Assembly: GCA_019722365.1 (NCBI GenBank)
Contig: JADFUC010000761.1
Span: 62,001 to 126,000 of the forward strand
Source of the DNA: Lithospermum erythrorhizon
Lineage: Eukaryota; Streptophyta; Magnoliopsida; Boraginales; Boraginaceae
Direction of reading: 5' to 3'
DNA length: 64,000 nucleotides
The stretch's first letter is position 1; every line of letters begins with the position of its first letter. A program made the translations under genes and the position numbers. A model generated the notes under the pieces. The model was not told where the DNA came from. It saw only the letters and a program-made list of their open reading frames with translations, and made no database searches. Below, in pieces: positions 11,331-22,389 of the stretch.

Positions 11331-12846
11331 GTCTAGAAACCCAATGACAAATGGAGAATGTGTACAGACTTCACCAATTTAAATAAAGCATGTCCAAAGA
11401 ATTTTTATCCGTTACCATGTTTGGGGCTCCCGCTGGGATAGAGTTGGCTGCCATAAAGTTTTGGACTTCATGGATTTGCTCATGGTGATACCACCGATCA
11501 ATGGCGCTGTAGATGAAGAAAAATCGCTTATAACCGAGTACGGGGTTATATTATCATGGGCGACGCTTATCTGATTGAAAAAAATCGCTTATAACCGAGT
11601 ATGGGTTATTCTCGCGGCTTTGAATCGCCTTCATATCCAACTGGGAAAAGAAATTCTACCCTCTTTAGGAATCTAAGGTATGTCAAAGGAAAATTTTATA
11701 TAGAATGAGATCGCAAAGGAGACTTCAAGAATTGAAAAGACATTGTCTCCCCCACCGTCACCGCGAATTCAAACCAGGAGCACCCGCAAATGTATTTGGC
11801 TATTTCTAATGCTAAGCGGTCAAGAAATGGTCAGGAAGTGGTCGTCATGTTCGAAACCAATATATTATGTTAGCCACGTCCTCGTGAGATGTCAAGAAAG
11901 ATAATTCCATCATGTAATAAAGAGGTTGCTTTGATAATCTCTCGCCGTAAAATTAAAGGCTTACATCAGGTCTCGATTCTAAGATGTTGATAACTCCACC
12001 AACCTTTAAAGTGAGTGGTAACTAGTCCAAATTCTTTATCCTGGCTAAGCCAATAACACGGGCCATCGAACTCAGTGAATTTGAAATATCATATGTACCC
12101 AGAACCAGCATTAGAGCACAAGCATTAGCGAATTTTATAACCAAATGCACTGCTCGAACCCCACCTGTCATACAGCATTCCACACCATGGGGCGTGCTAC
12201 CAAGTCAAACCCGAATGAACCTTTATTTGCATTGGGCTCGTAATGACTCACCACAAGCATTTAGTTTCGATTGTGGCATCAAGAGGGAAACCAGTGAAAT
12301 ATGCTCATGGGCCAAATTTTCACGCCACAAATAATGAAGTTCGAATACGAAGCAATGATCCACGGACGAGATCGTCAAACTATCAAGTAAGAACTACTAG
12401 TTAAAGGCTCTAAATCGGGTAATAGACCAAATTAAGTGGAAGTTCTCGCGAAAAAACGAGGCTGATAAAATATCACCCAAAGCAAAGATAAATATCCTTT
12501 CGAGTTCAAAAAAGCATCCTATTTGAACATATTCCCAAAGCCGAGAATGAAAAGCATGCACTATCTATCCGCATCACACCACCCACATGTGAAGTTACTT
12601 CAAGTGGGTAAATGTCGAGGTTCCACCAACCCGCTTTAGCGCAAATGATAATGCGCTTCAATATAGTTGATCATGGACACCTATAATTCAGATCTCAAAT
12701 AAGTAAGTTACCAGAGGACAGCATGGAATCTAAGAAGATCCAAACCGCAAATTTCAAGTATCAATTGTACCTAGGCGAACTATACAGGAAATCACGGGAC
12801 GACCGTTAAAGCGCTTCCACCGACGATATTCCCGAGTGTCAAGCAA
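11331..12846 (+). pseudogene. Tat-lineage gypsy pol fragment: RNase H to pre-integrase
   Basis: Decayed pol of a Ty3/gypsy element of the Tat type. The clearest part begins near 12063, where a frame reads IELSEFEISYVPRTSIRAQ followed by ALANFI, the segment leading into the RNase H domain of Tat elements. The match NNEVxYEAMIHGLEIVK near 12325-12375 is the RNase H block usually spelled NNEAEYEAL. At 12665-12796 come SWTPIIQ and GKLPEDSMESKKIQ, then LYLGELYRKS, which precede the integrase zinc finger in this lineage. Before 11990 similarity is weak. Stops and frameshifts are frequent. Reading stops at the edge of the inserted LTR at 12847 and resumes in the same strand at 19878, so this and the integrase piece were once one gene. 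Confidence 0.85.
11518..11609 (+). repeat. Tandem duplication, about 59-bp period
   Basis: AAATCGCTTATAACCGAGTA occurs twice about 59 bases apart, each time followed by a GGGGTTAT-like or GGGTTAT tail. Confidence 0.7.
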
Positions 12847-13100
12847 CGTAACGAATTCACCCCAAGTCGGCCACCCCGAGGTTAAGATTATTACCAGACA
12901 CCGTAGTCACCGATCGATGGATGACAACATAAAAACTTCATTCGACATTAATAATAATAATACACTTTTGTCCATCGTATGGTAACTAACAATACATCAC
13001 ATGCTAACGTTATCACCAATGAAACTTACATCAACCCGAATAATACAAACCATACAATACAATATCATCTCCATAATACAACATATTACACCAACAACCA
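12847..13100 (-). repeat. 3' LTR fragment of the nested element
   Basis: Matches 17375-17600: both contain the CACCGATCGAT block, the GACAACATAA segment, a (AAT)n run and a CATCACA segment about 100 bases further on. Similarity fades after about 13100. Confidence 0.7.
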
Positions 13101-16100
13101 TCCACTCATATTTTATTATGTTATCAATATCATAAATCAACCATCAATAATACCACCTAAAATCAAGATCCATATCACGTATATCACCCGTGATCTCGCT
13201 CATAATTCATGTCATCATATCACCTCGTTATCGATCATCGATTCATTAATGCAAGTAAATTCTCTTATCAAAAACCCCACTCATCAAATCTACCGTTTAT
13301 TATCGATTATCTTGGCATCCGTATACAGTAAATACACCCAAGGTTTCCTCAAAGACACAACTAACGTATAATACATCACCGATAACCCCACCATTTCTTA
13401 ATACTCCCACACATATTTTTAAAAACACTACTTCATAAGATAAATATATCCAATCTTAACAAATCGCACATATACTATCCGTGTATGTATAAAGTGATCA
13501 CATCGCCACTATTAATACATTATCATACACTTCAAATAATGCTTCATTTACCATTTCTCATACCATCATGATTTCATCATAGCATAGTCAATATCGTGAG
13601 CTCCTCTTCCACTGTCATTTTATTTATATCGCCATACCATAACATCTTAACCATAAAGTTATCATTATCTCAATTTCACCATAGCATATATACCCTAGAT
13701 TCACTGTTAACATCATATATTTCCAGTCTTACTACGATTTATCAACATCCGATTTCCCACATGGTAATTCCAACAACATGCGTATATATATATATCATCC
13801 ATGCTACAACGTCAACCGATCATTCACACCACCTGCTTGATAACCCCTTATCATAACAACTTATTACTAGCTCCAATAGCTATCAATATCCCCTTTTACG
13901 CATAATCTCACCCTTCTGCTGTCTCTTGGGCCTTCTAATCTATTTGAAAATTTCAATCTACCATATCCTTATTCCTCTTTACATCACGCTCGATTCAACT
14001 TTCTATACCAGCTAGTATCAAGTAATTACGTTTCACCTTAATAGTTGGGATATTAACAAATACTGACTTCCTATATTCCTTTAGACCTCATTCTCGGATA
14101 AGCATTTCATGAATCTCATTCTTTGCTCACTTACCATATTATAGTATTCACCCAATGTCATTCCTTTATTAATTTAACATATCAAAAAGTTATTTCCAAT
14201 TGTAGTCATATCAAGTTCCATTCTTCCCTCAGAGTTCATCACTCATCGAGTCATTTTTACGCTCCTCCCGCTCCCATTTCAACAATATTAGAATTAACAT
14301 TTCTTCATTAGCTTCCGGTGGCGCCATCCTAACACCGGGCTCGGGAAGTTATTATTACCGTGGTTTAACTTTCCTCTGCTTAAATTATCATCTCAAGTAA
14401 CTCAGTCTACATCTCAATACGCCTCATATCCTCATACACAGTCACTACTTTCTCCGATAAGGCCCTTATACCGGATCAACACATAACATTCTCACCTATT
14501 TGTCCTTGAATTCATGAATTCCACTATTGTATTCTAATTGACGCCTAACCTCGCCTATCCGTGAACAATCTTCAATAAACGACGCTTAAGATCTTCACTC
14601 ACGCCCCACGGTAATTTCATTATGTACCAAAATCTTATGATCGCCTCCACATAACCTCAGACCATTACCCGCATTATGATTCGACCTTACAGAAAACTTG
14701 TAGATCTACTCATAACAATTCAATTATCATCCTTATTAAGCATGTCTCCGAATCCATCAACCAGAATCATAAGTGTGAATTTCTCAGTATCCTCTAGAGT
14801 TATGGGTCAACGACCTCTGTCTTCCTCTCATGATACCAATTATTCTCAAGTCACAATACACCTCAAAACTACCAAGTCTCACATTATTCACCCATGATGA
14901 GCTCATTTCCATAATTATCCTCATGATTCATTAGTGCAACATATGTATATTCTCGAATTATTACCAAGTATCATTCCATTAAAACCCTTCGGGATTTGTC
15001 AACCTTCATCTACACTCAGTAGTCCATTAATTCAAATCTTTAGAACTAACATTAGCGCATCACCATCATTAGTTTCCATCATACTATCCTTTAAACAACA
15101 AATTTCCATTTATGACCCGATACATTAACCATCATATTCTTAATGAGCGGTGATCCCAAGATTCATTGATATTCCGTTACTAATTCCCACTAATTTTCCT
15201 TACTGTTAGTCCAACTTTCCCCGAGCGAGCCGGTATTTCAAATCTTATAATTTACGAGAATTCCACTTATAACCTCAACTCATCCTTGAAAAATTTATCC
15301 TCAACCTTTCAATCGGAACACAATCGCTAACACCTGCCTTTGTAAACAAAGATAACATCCAAACATTTTACTCCCCCTTATCACCTCGAATCAGAGTCCC
15401 TATTCCCCGATTTAAGAAATCAAACTGCCTTTGATTCATTTAACCTTTAACCTTCTTAGCCATTTATTCACGTCACTTAATCATAATTTATGAGATTCAC
15501 CTCTTATAACTCCACTCAACTCATCTAACCAAAATTCAAATTTCCCAAATCAACATTCTTCGTTATATATAATTGCATACAATATATTCAAGTCTTCGAA
15601 GAAATCATCATTCCTTTCTCATGTCTTTTCCTTGACTACTCGAACAACCAAATTGCACCATTAATTAAATCTTTGATGTTCCAACTATTATTACCAAATT
15701 TATATCTTAATTTCATACTTTCTCCTTTCAATTCATACCTGTTACAACTCCACGTATCCTACACCAGCATAACATATACTCCACATATCATACCTTCCTT
15801 ACTGCTCTCTATTCCTGGTGTTTCACGCTTTCATCATAATGTGATTATACACAACTTCATCATACATTAACAACCACCAAAAATCTCGTTTCAACCTAAT
15901 CTCAATCATGTTCTGTAATTCCCAAAATTCCCCTATTTATCATCAGCTTTAAATAATATATCACCATTCCGCTAAGATCCTTATTTCATAAAATTATTCA
16001 ACAGTATACATCCAGTCTCAAAGTTTTATTATCTAGGAAAGAATGGTTTCGTACCCGACTTGATACATAACACACTTTTGAGACACTTCAACTAGTCTCA

Positions 16101-17358
16101 TCTTTTTAATATACATTTAAGCCACAGAAGTCACACTCTCCATCGTATTCGGTAATTCTCCTAAAGTCCCACCAACTGATATATCCACTACTTTCTTCTT
16201 GCAACAATTCCTCCTTCCTCGGACTTACTACACCCATCATTATCAATTTTCCATCTCACTTAAATACAATATCGACAAAGCATTACTAAACATCTTTTCT
16301 TTTCTCCCGGTGAGCCCAAAAATTTTTATTATTCCACTTATTCTTCAAAGAACACTTCACAACTTAAACAACTTAACCTCATAACGACAATCAACTAAAA
16401 TATTCATTTTATCCCAACTGCCTCGCTTACATTAAATCCAACTTTATATTCTCTAGTAGAGTACTCACACACTTAATTTCACCAATACCAATTTTTCCAA
16501 TATTTCAGATGTACAAACATATTCCAATGCATCTAGATGATCGATAACCTCATACAACCATTGAATCGTGACACATTTTGTGGCAAAAAATTTCCATTCC
16601 AAATTTATCCTCGAATTCCCTAAGATTCATCGGTGATACTTCCAATATCAACCTATTACTTATTACTCTCGATATTCTCTCTCTCTACCCCTAACACTGT
16701 CCAACCTCCATAATTATCACCAACACTCTTCCACCAACTATTTCGCACACCGATTTAACTTCACGACGCAAGGATTACCAATCTTATACCAAAATCACTA
16801 AATTATCCTTAACACTCTTGGGGATTTAGATAAATATCTCAACCACTTAACAACCCAACTCCCGACATTATAGATTCCTTCCCAACATATCCCGCGACAT
16901 CTCTTTCATTTCCAACCACCCAAATAAATCTACCCATATCTAAAGATCTCATTTTCACACGCTTTCTCGGCTCAGTTCACATCCTCGATAACAACCGCTA
17001 CTCCGTAGCAGTTACGTAATCTACTCAACCTCAATAGAACCCACTATCCAGATAGTATCATCAATGACAACACGTAGGCTCTTCATAATCCAACTTCAGT
17101 TGTATACTCATCAAAGTTACTAACCGCTCAATTCTTATGGCAGGCCATTACAACAACGAATACGATTCATCTCAACCTTCCCTATGGCGCCACCAGCCTC
17201 GACGAAAAAATCTTCCGCGCAAGATCCACAATACCAATCCACAACGAAAGAAGAGAAATTCAAACTCCACAAGAAGACTCAAATATAGCCAACTTCCCAA
17301 CAACTATAACCTAGGCACATAACCAATACTGCGACAATCATTTAAAACCCAAATCCTG
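13101..17358. other. G-poor interior of the nested element, no readable gene
   Basis: About 4.2 kb in which the plus strand is visibly poor in G and rich in A, C and T (CATCAT, ACCAC, TTCC strings). I searched both strands for RT, RNase H, integrase and chromodomain spellings and found none. The open frames here are Ser/Thr/Ile/His-rich low-complexity translations typical of chance. It should hold the gag-pol or leader of the nested element but is decayed beyond reading by eye. Confidence 0.45.
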
Positions 17359-17370
17359 TGCCCGATACCA
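17359..17370 (-). other. Primer-binding site of the nested element
   Basis: The complement begins TGGTATCGGG, matching the first seven bases of the tRNA-iMet PBS, and lies four bases inside the LTR edge at 17375. Confidence 0.6.
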
Positions 17371-17903
17371 AAATTATAACGACTCCACCCTGTGTTTCTG
17401 GCCGCCTGGTGATTAAGATTACACAACTCCGGTACAATTTAGCCACCGATCGATTTGACGACAACATAAAAAACTTCATTTGACAATAATAATAATAATA
17501 CACTTTGTCCATCGCAGGAACTACCAATACATCACACAAGAACGTGTCACCAACAAAACTTACATCAACCTCAATAATACAACCATTAAGCACACATAAT
17601 CTCCACAATACAAATATATTAGCACGACCTCTCAATATACAAGTTTCGAATGTTGAAAACAACAAGAGGGAAAACGATTGTTGATGATCTTCTATGCCAT
17701 TGCATCATCCCATCACATATTTCTCCATACTTACATATATATAAATATACGTGACATACATTAACCAAAGTACACAACGAATAACTATCCACATATCACA
17801 TAGAATCCTCTCATAATGCATTACTATACACACGATCCTACAACCATAATTAACGATATTCATTTGGGGCGGAAATACTCAACACACAAAAGTCATCAAA
17901 CAG

Positions 17904-18060
17904 TGATTCCACCTCCAAAAATAATACAAATACGAGGAATCACCCTCCAAATATTACACATAATGTAAGAATCCACCTCCAAATAATACACATAATGAAT
18001 CCACCTCCAAATAATACACATATGAAAGAATCCACCCCCCAAATAATCGCATTTGAGGCC
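17904..18060 (-). repeat. Minisatellite in the LTR, about 30-bp unit, five copies
   Basis: Five adjacent units start at about 17904, 17938, 17970, 17998 and 18029. Each has the core CCACCTCCAAATAATACACA or a close variant. Unit length varies from 28 to 34 bp. Confidence 0.85.
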
Positions 18061-18212
18061 TCCACCTCCATCCTCCGACCTGCGCTACACCCCTCAACGC
18101 GCATATCACACCAAACCATCCGAATCTACGGGGCTACCCACACAATATGCATACCACACCAAACCTCCCGGTCGGGGTCACCACCGCTCCGCAAATAACA
18201 AACAAGGCAATC

Positions 18213-18320
18213 AAAACACATTTGCACACACAACACACACAACACACAACAATACGCCCACACATAGCACACAACACACAAATTCACACACAAAGACAAG
18301 CACACAAAGACACGCAATAT
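18213..18320. repeat. CA-rich simple repeat
   Basis: Irregular run of ACACA, AACACAC and CACAAAGACA strings. Open frames on both strands here are artefacts of this simple sequence. Confidence 0.8.
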
Positions 18321-19877
18321 ACCCACAATCTCATAACATGAATCATAATCTCAATTATCTCATAATATACCTCATAATCTCAATTATTTCATCATACGAA
18401 TCATAAATCAGAATTTACACATAAGATCAATCATAATCACACAATGCACATATCAGAATAGTCCCAAGACAACGCATGCAAAATATATAACATAATATAT
18501 ATGAAAGGTTCCCATCGTGAGATTTGGACTCACCTCGAGCCCAAAAGCCAGTGAATGCTAACTCTAGGCAGTCCTCGTGCTAGGCCCAAGCTCAACTCCT
18601 ATTCAAAGAAATTATACATTATAACACATTCGTAATAATCTCTAACATCTATTCAAACCCCGAGTATCATAATACCACATCTTACATTTCAAATTAATCT
18701 CGCAATCATCCTATCCTAGAATTAGTATACACTTCTAAAATTCCAACTTAACTACATTCAATTTACCAACTTCATAACTCCTGTAATATTCGGTCATCAC
18801 TTATTATCCCAACAATGACACACGTTAGTCACATTTCAATCAATCCAACCATCAATCGCCAACTAATTAACCCATTATAATCAACCTTGGGCTCAAAACC
18901 CAATTACTACTCAACTCGAATAACCCAACCCAACAACAGCTCCTCTACCAATCAACCCTCAAAAAACATCCAAGTTATTACTCAAAAACAACTATATTAA
19001 AGTTCCATAACATCATCGCACAATTTAAAGTTAAACTTAGAAAAGATCACTACACTTCAACCCCTAAATCAAGTATATAATCACTACCACTACATATTTC
19101 AAGCTTGGGGAGATTTCTATAACATTTCAACCTTTAAAAACTCAATTCCTCAAAAGCCAACAAAAGTCAACTCTACTAATTCTTTACACATTTCAACTCC
19201 CAAAATCGGTTTTCATAACTCTAATCATGTAATCTAAGCCTAGAAGCATCCATATATATCATTTTGTGTTCCACAATCAAGGTCAACAAAATCAAATAAA
19301 AGTCAACTTTTCAAAACTCAAGAATATCTCAAAAGATTCAACCTTTCTACCTCGACATCTCAGAAGTGCCAGAGTGACAAGTAAGACACGAAAAATCAAC
19401 TTCTATCGGCCTCGGTTACCACAGCATCAAGAAATGAAGAAAAAATTTCAGTGTATGTGGGGGGGAATTTACAATCAAGCGTTATGTAAAAATGTAAGGG
19501 AAAGAAGCTTTTATGGACGGTGACGGGAGATAATGCGGTAGCTGGATATTTAGAGGGGAAAAACTACGCCCATTCTGCTTTCTATAATTTCTCCACTTTT
19601 CGCATTTCCTCAGATTCAAAGAAACTCCGATTCCAAACGTAAAATTTCACGACACAAACTACTACCATATAATACTGGGCTTCCTGTGATATCGATATTA
19701 TTCCAAAATTATTGATATCATCTCCGGGTCCCACCACCGAAATGTACCACCAACCGACCGATTTGTTATATTCTCCACTACTCAACTTCGAAATTTTTAA
19801 TTTCATCCCCAAATACCTTAAAACGGGTAAAACTTATATACTCATCAACATACATCTGTAAGAACGAAGTTATTACG

Positions 19878-20440
19878 TACCAAGATACACGTAAAGTGAC
19901 GGGGCGCTGAAAGCTATCAAGCGCCGATCGCCGAATCAAAAACCACCACTTGTGGTATTACTGGCCCACTCGTTAAAGCATGCACCGCATGGAAGAATGC
20001 TGACGTCACAGCCGAATGGGAATACTCCCTACCACGCACTTCAACCCTCACTCCATGTAAGCAGTTCCATCCTCGCTTATACGGGGAATTTATTTGCAGA
20101 AAATTGCCCAAGGCCCAAGTGAGGAGTGAGTAATGCTATCAGAAGCGGCCGACTACTTCATTGAATCGGGCGGAGGTTATAAAGCATCAGATGCACAAAA
20201 ACATGTCGAAAATATTGTTAAAAAAAGTATCAAGTATCATGTAAGTTGCCAAACAAAGACAAATATTTGATCAAGCAGACGCGAGTAAGTACTTAACTGT
20301 CTGAATGGGGTTTCTGGAAGGTTCTTTCTTCGGGTCCTCTTCCACAGGGTTGTGGAGCGCAGAGGTTATAATCAGAACTATTCATCATTGTTTTGGATTT
20401 AACTCGCTGTAATTATCCATAATAATGGTTCACTCCCTCA
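19878..20440 (+). pseudogene. Tat-lineage gypsy integrase fragment
   Basis: Continuation of the pol reading broken at 12846. YYWPT near 19952-19970 is the block just before the integrase zinc-finger cysteines. A match to CQRHS near 19990-20010 and to the GIDI/PWPF region follows. AADYF, then a match to EAIKASDAQKHVENIVKKSI at 20131-20225, correspond to the catalytic core segment usually spelled VAADYFTKWVEA. The aligned D of ADYF is present. Downstream catalytic residues are not readable, and several stops interrupt the frames. The exact resumption of the coding order after the inserted element is the main evidence for nesting. Confidence 0.8.
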
Positions 20441-20459
20441 GGTTCCGGTAAAACGGCAT

Positions 20460-22110
20460 AAATAGTAAGCCACGCTCTTACCGGCCTCTCTCTCGTTCTC
20501 CAGAAATGATACCGGATCGCTTCGGCAATTTTTCCGTAGTTTCCTAATGCTTTAAGATTTTGTGCAAGACCTCAAATTCTTCCTTGGAGAAATCTGCAAT
20601 CATTTGGACGTTCTTCAGTTTGCTGGCCAGCCCAACATTCTCGGCTTCCAAACGAGTATGGGCGATTGATGGTGAGTTCAAGCTCTTCTGGCCCTTCGCA
20701 CTATTCTCGAGCTTTTTCTCCTTCTAAGCCACGTCCAGTGTGGTCTTCAACCTCTCATTTTCTCCCCGGCTCATGAACTTTGGGCAACATTAGTCGCGTC
20801 TTTAACTCTATTTTTCTAACATGCAGCCTCTTGAACCTCGAAGTCTCGAGGACGCTTCTTCACGCCGCCAAGACGTGCATTATCAAGAGCATCCGATCTA
20901 CAAGCCAAGGAACGACCAAGGCTCAAAGTCCGCCAAGAGAAAAAAAGAAGCAGACAAGTTTCTAAAGTAAAGGGAAAACCGGTGAGGAAATGAGTTACTT
21001 TATCAGCGTAGCTGGGCTATGGTGCCGAACTTCCATAGATCAGCTGCTTCATCAAAATCCTTTTTCACTCGGTCCAGGATTAATGGCCTTAAGTTGAAAG
21101 CCTCGCTTTCCATAAGCGGAGTCTCGGCAAGAACCCGCAACCCGCCAAGCAAAGTATATGCAGGCTCAAGAGGTCGTGGGTCGAAAATGGGCATTTAACC
21201 TTGTCCCGACTGGGCCCATCTTCACAGTTTAACCCGGCGGAACAAGCGGTCAAACTATCGGGTGGGCATCTCTTGAATCGAGACAAGAAAGAAAGATCAA
21301 CACTTTGGGCCAAGGCCAGATGGTGAGAGAGAAAGTGTAAGGAATATCCGCATAAAGTCACATTTTCAACCCGCTTAGCCTGAGAGCAAATAGTTTACTG
21401 CTGACGGAATAGTCTGGGCCGCTCGTGGCCGGCCTCTTTCCAATATCGGGAGTTGAAAGCTGCAATGGTAAGGGAAGCGGATCTTTTTCCACAGGAGTGC
21501 TTGAACTCGAGGGGCCTTTCTAACCTTGGACTTACGAAATAATGGTCGGCGCTCGCCCAATTATCAGAAAAGTGGCACCTCCTTAGGCTCTACACATCGC
21601 CGGTACACAAGTAATATCATCTACACAAGTAAGACATTAATATAAGTCCTAGGAAAAGCGTAGATGCTTAAAACAGTTATATAACAAATAATCATGCTAC
21701 AAAGTTATACCCTAAGAAACTGGAGGCACCAAGGTAGGGTCATATTCTTCGGATTGAATCAACTTGTTCGATAAGACTCTTCACGTAAAAACCTTATAGT
21801 GCAATAGTTTGTCAAATACTTGCTTCAACGCCTCCCAAGTCAGCTTTGACCGAGTGCACCTTCTGCTATTCGGTCGCTTGGCTTCCCCTGCGGAACCCAC
21901 GCCTAAGTGAATCGTGATTATCCATACCGCCCTTCACAAAGCACCATTTCGGGTGCCACCGCTTCTTCATCAATTTTTTCAATCTTTGATCCAAGAATAT
22001 ATTCCAAATTGGGCTGACTGAAACGGCAGAAGCTACCCCGAAAGGAAACATTCCGAAACAAAAGAAAGCATCCACAGCGAGATTTATGTGGACTAACATA
22101 CATGCTACTA
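20460..22110 (-). pseudogene. Antisense coiled-coil/mobile-domain-like ORF of the Tat element
   Basis: On the strand opposite the integrase, a decayed protein can be followed from about 22110 down to 20460. The upstream part (21870-22100) contains a hydrophobic stretch ending in a match to KKRWHPKWCFVKG. This resembles the W-x(n)-FFV segment of plant-mobile-domain-like proteins found in transposons. A possible intron lies between about 21600 and 21740. The downstream part (20480-20760) reads as a charged coiled coil, with matches such as ERLKTTLD, LEAENVGLASKLKNVQ and SKEEFEVLHKILK. Some Tat elements (for example Retand) are known to carry an antisense ORF between pol and the 3' LTR, and position and strand fit that here. 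Stops interrupt it. Its role in those elements is unknown. Confidence 0.55.
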
Positions 22111-22389
22111 TGTAACGGTAATTTCAAGCCATCCACTAGGCGTATTTGCCCCGAGGCACGGCTTTCTATCGTTAACAAATGTGTTATCGACAAAGGAGAA
22201 AAGGAAATCTACAGCCGTAAGACATTGATTCTATGTATATACGGGGTCCAACCTGGCAGTGACCTCACTTTGGTAGCGATCAACCCACGCTTAAAACCAT
22301 GTCCCCATCTACGAGGAGTCGCATCTCAACCGAGGGAGGTATGGAAAGATTGCCTAGTACCATTCAAATCTTCGGAGGAAAAGTGACGT

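Larger units (their letters stand above)
12847..19877 (-). mobile_element. LTR retroelement nested inside the Tat element
   Basis: A minus-strand LTR element interrupts the Tat pol reading. Both LTR copies begin (plus-strand view) with a TAACGA(A/C)TCxxCCC motif, followed by GGCC(A/G)CC and then the CACCGATCGAT block. In the related LTRs elsewhere in this window the last block reads GTCACCAAACCGATGGACGA. The right copy (17375-19877, about 2.5 kb) is the 5' LTR and has a PBS just inside it. The left copy is recognisable only to about 13100, so it is truncated or badly decayed. No internal pol could be read. A perfect target duplication is not visible: AGCAA on the left versus ACCAA one or two bases beyond the right edge is a 4/5 match at best. 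Long LTRs suggest a Tekay-like chromovirus, which is inference. Confidence 0.7.
17375..19877 (-). repeat. 5' LTR of the nested element
   Basis: Long LTR. The right (outer) edge complements to a TAATAACTTCG start, comparable to the TGTAATAACCC start of the LTR at 41330. GTCAAC/GTCAACTTTT motifs at 19160-19310 and a CGGTGGTGGGACCCGGAG-like block near 19720-19740 (complement) are shared with the LTR-like copies at 32590-35300 and 52150-54866. Confidence 0.7.

Noticed and set aside
17904..18060. Regularly spaced repeats as a CRISPR-like array
   Set aside because: Units are contiguous with no unique spacers, lie in a plant LTR, and have no cas genes nearby.
18053..18406. Pro/His/Thr-rich plus-strand frames and a Cys/Val-rich minus-strand frame
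   Set aside because: They come from the CA-rich simple repeat and minisatellite inside the LTR.
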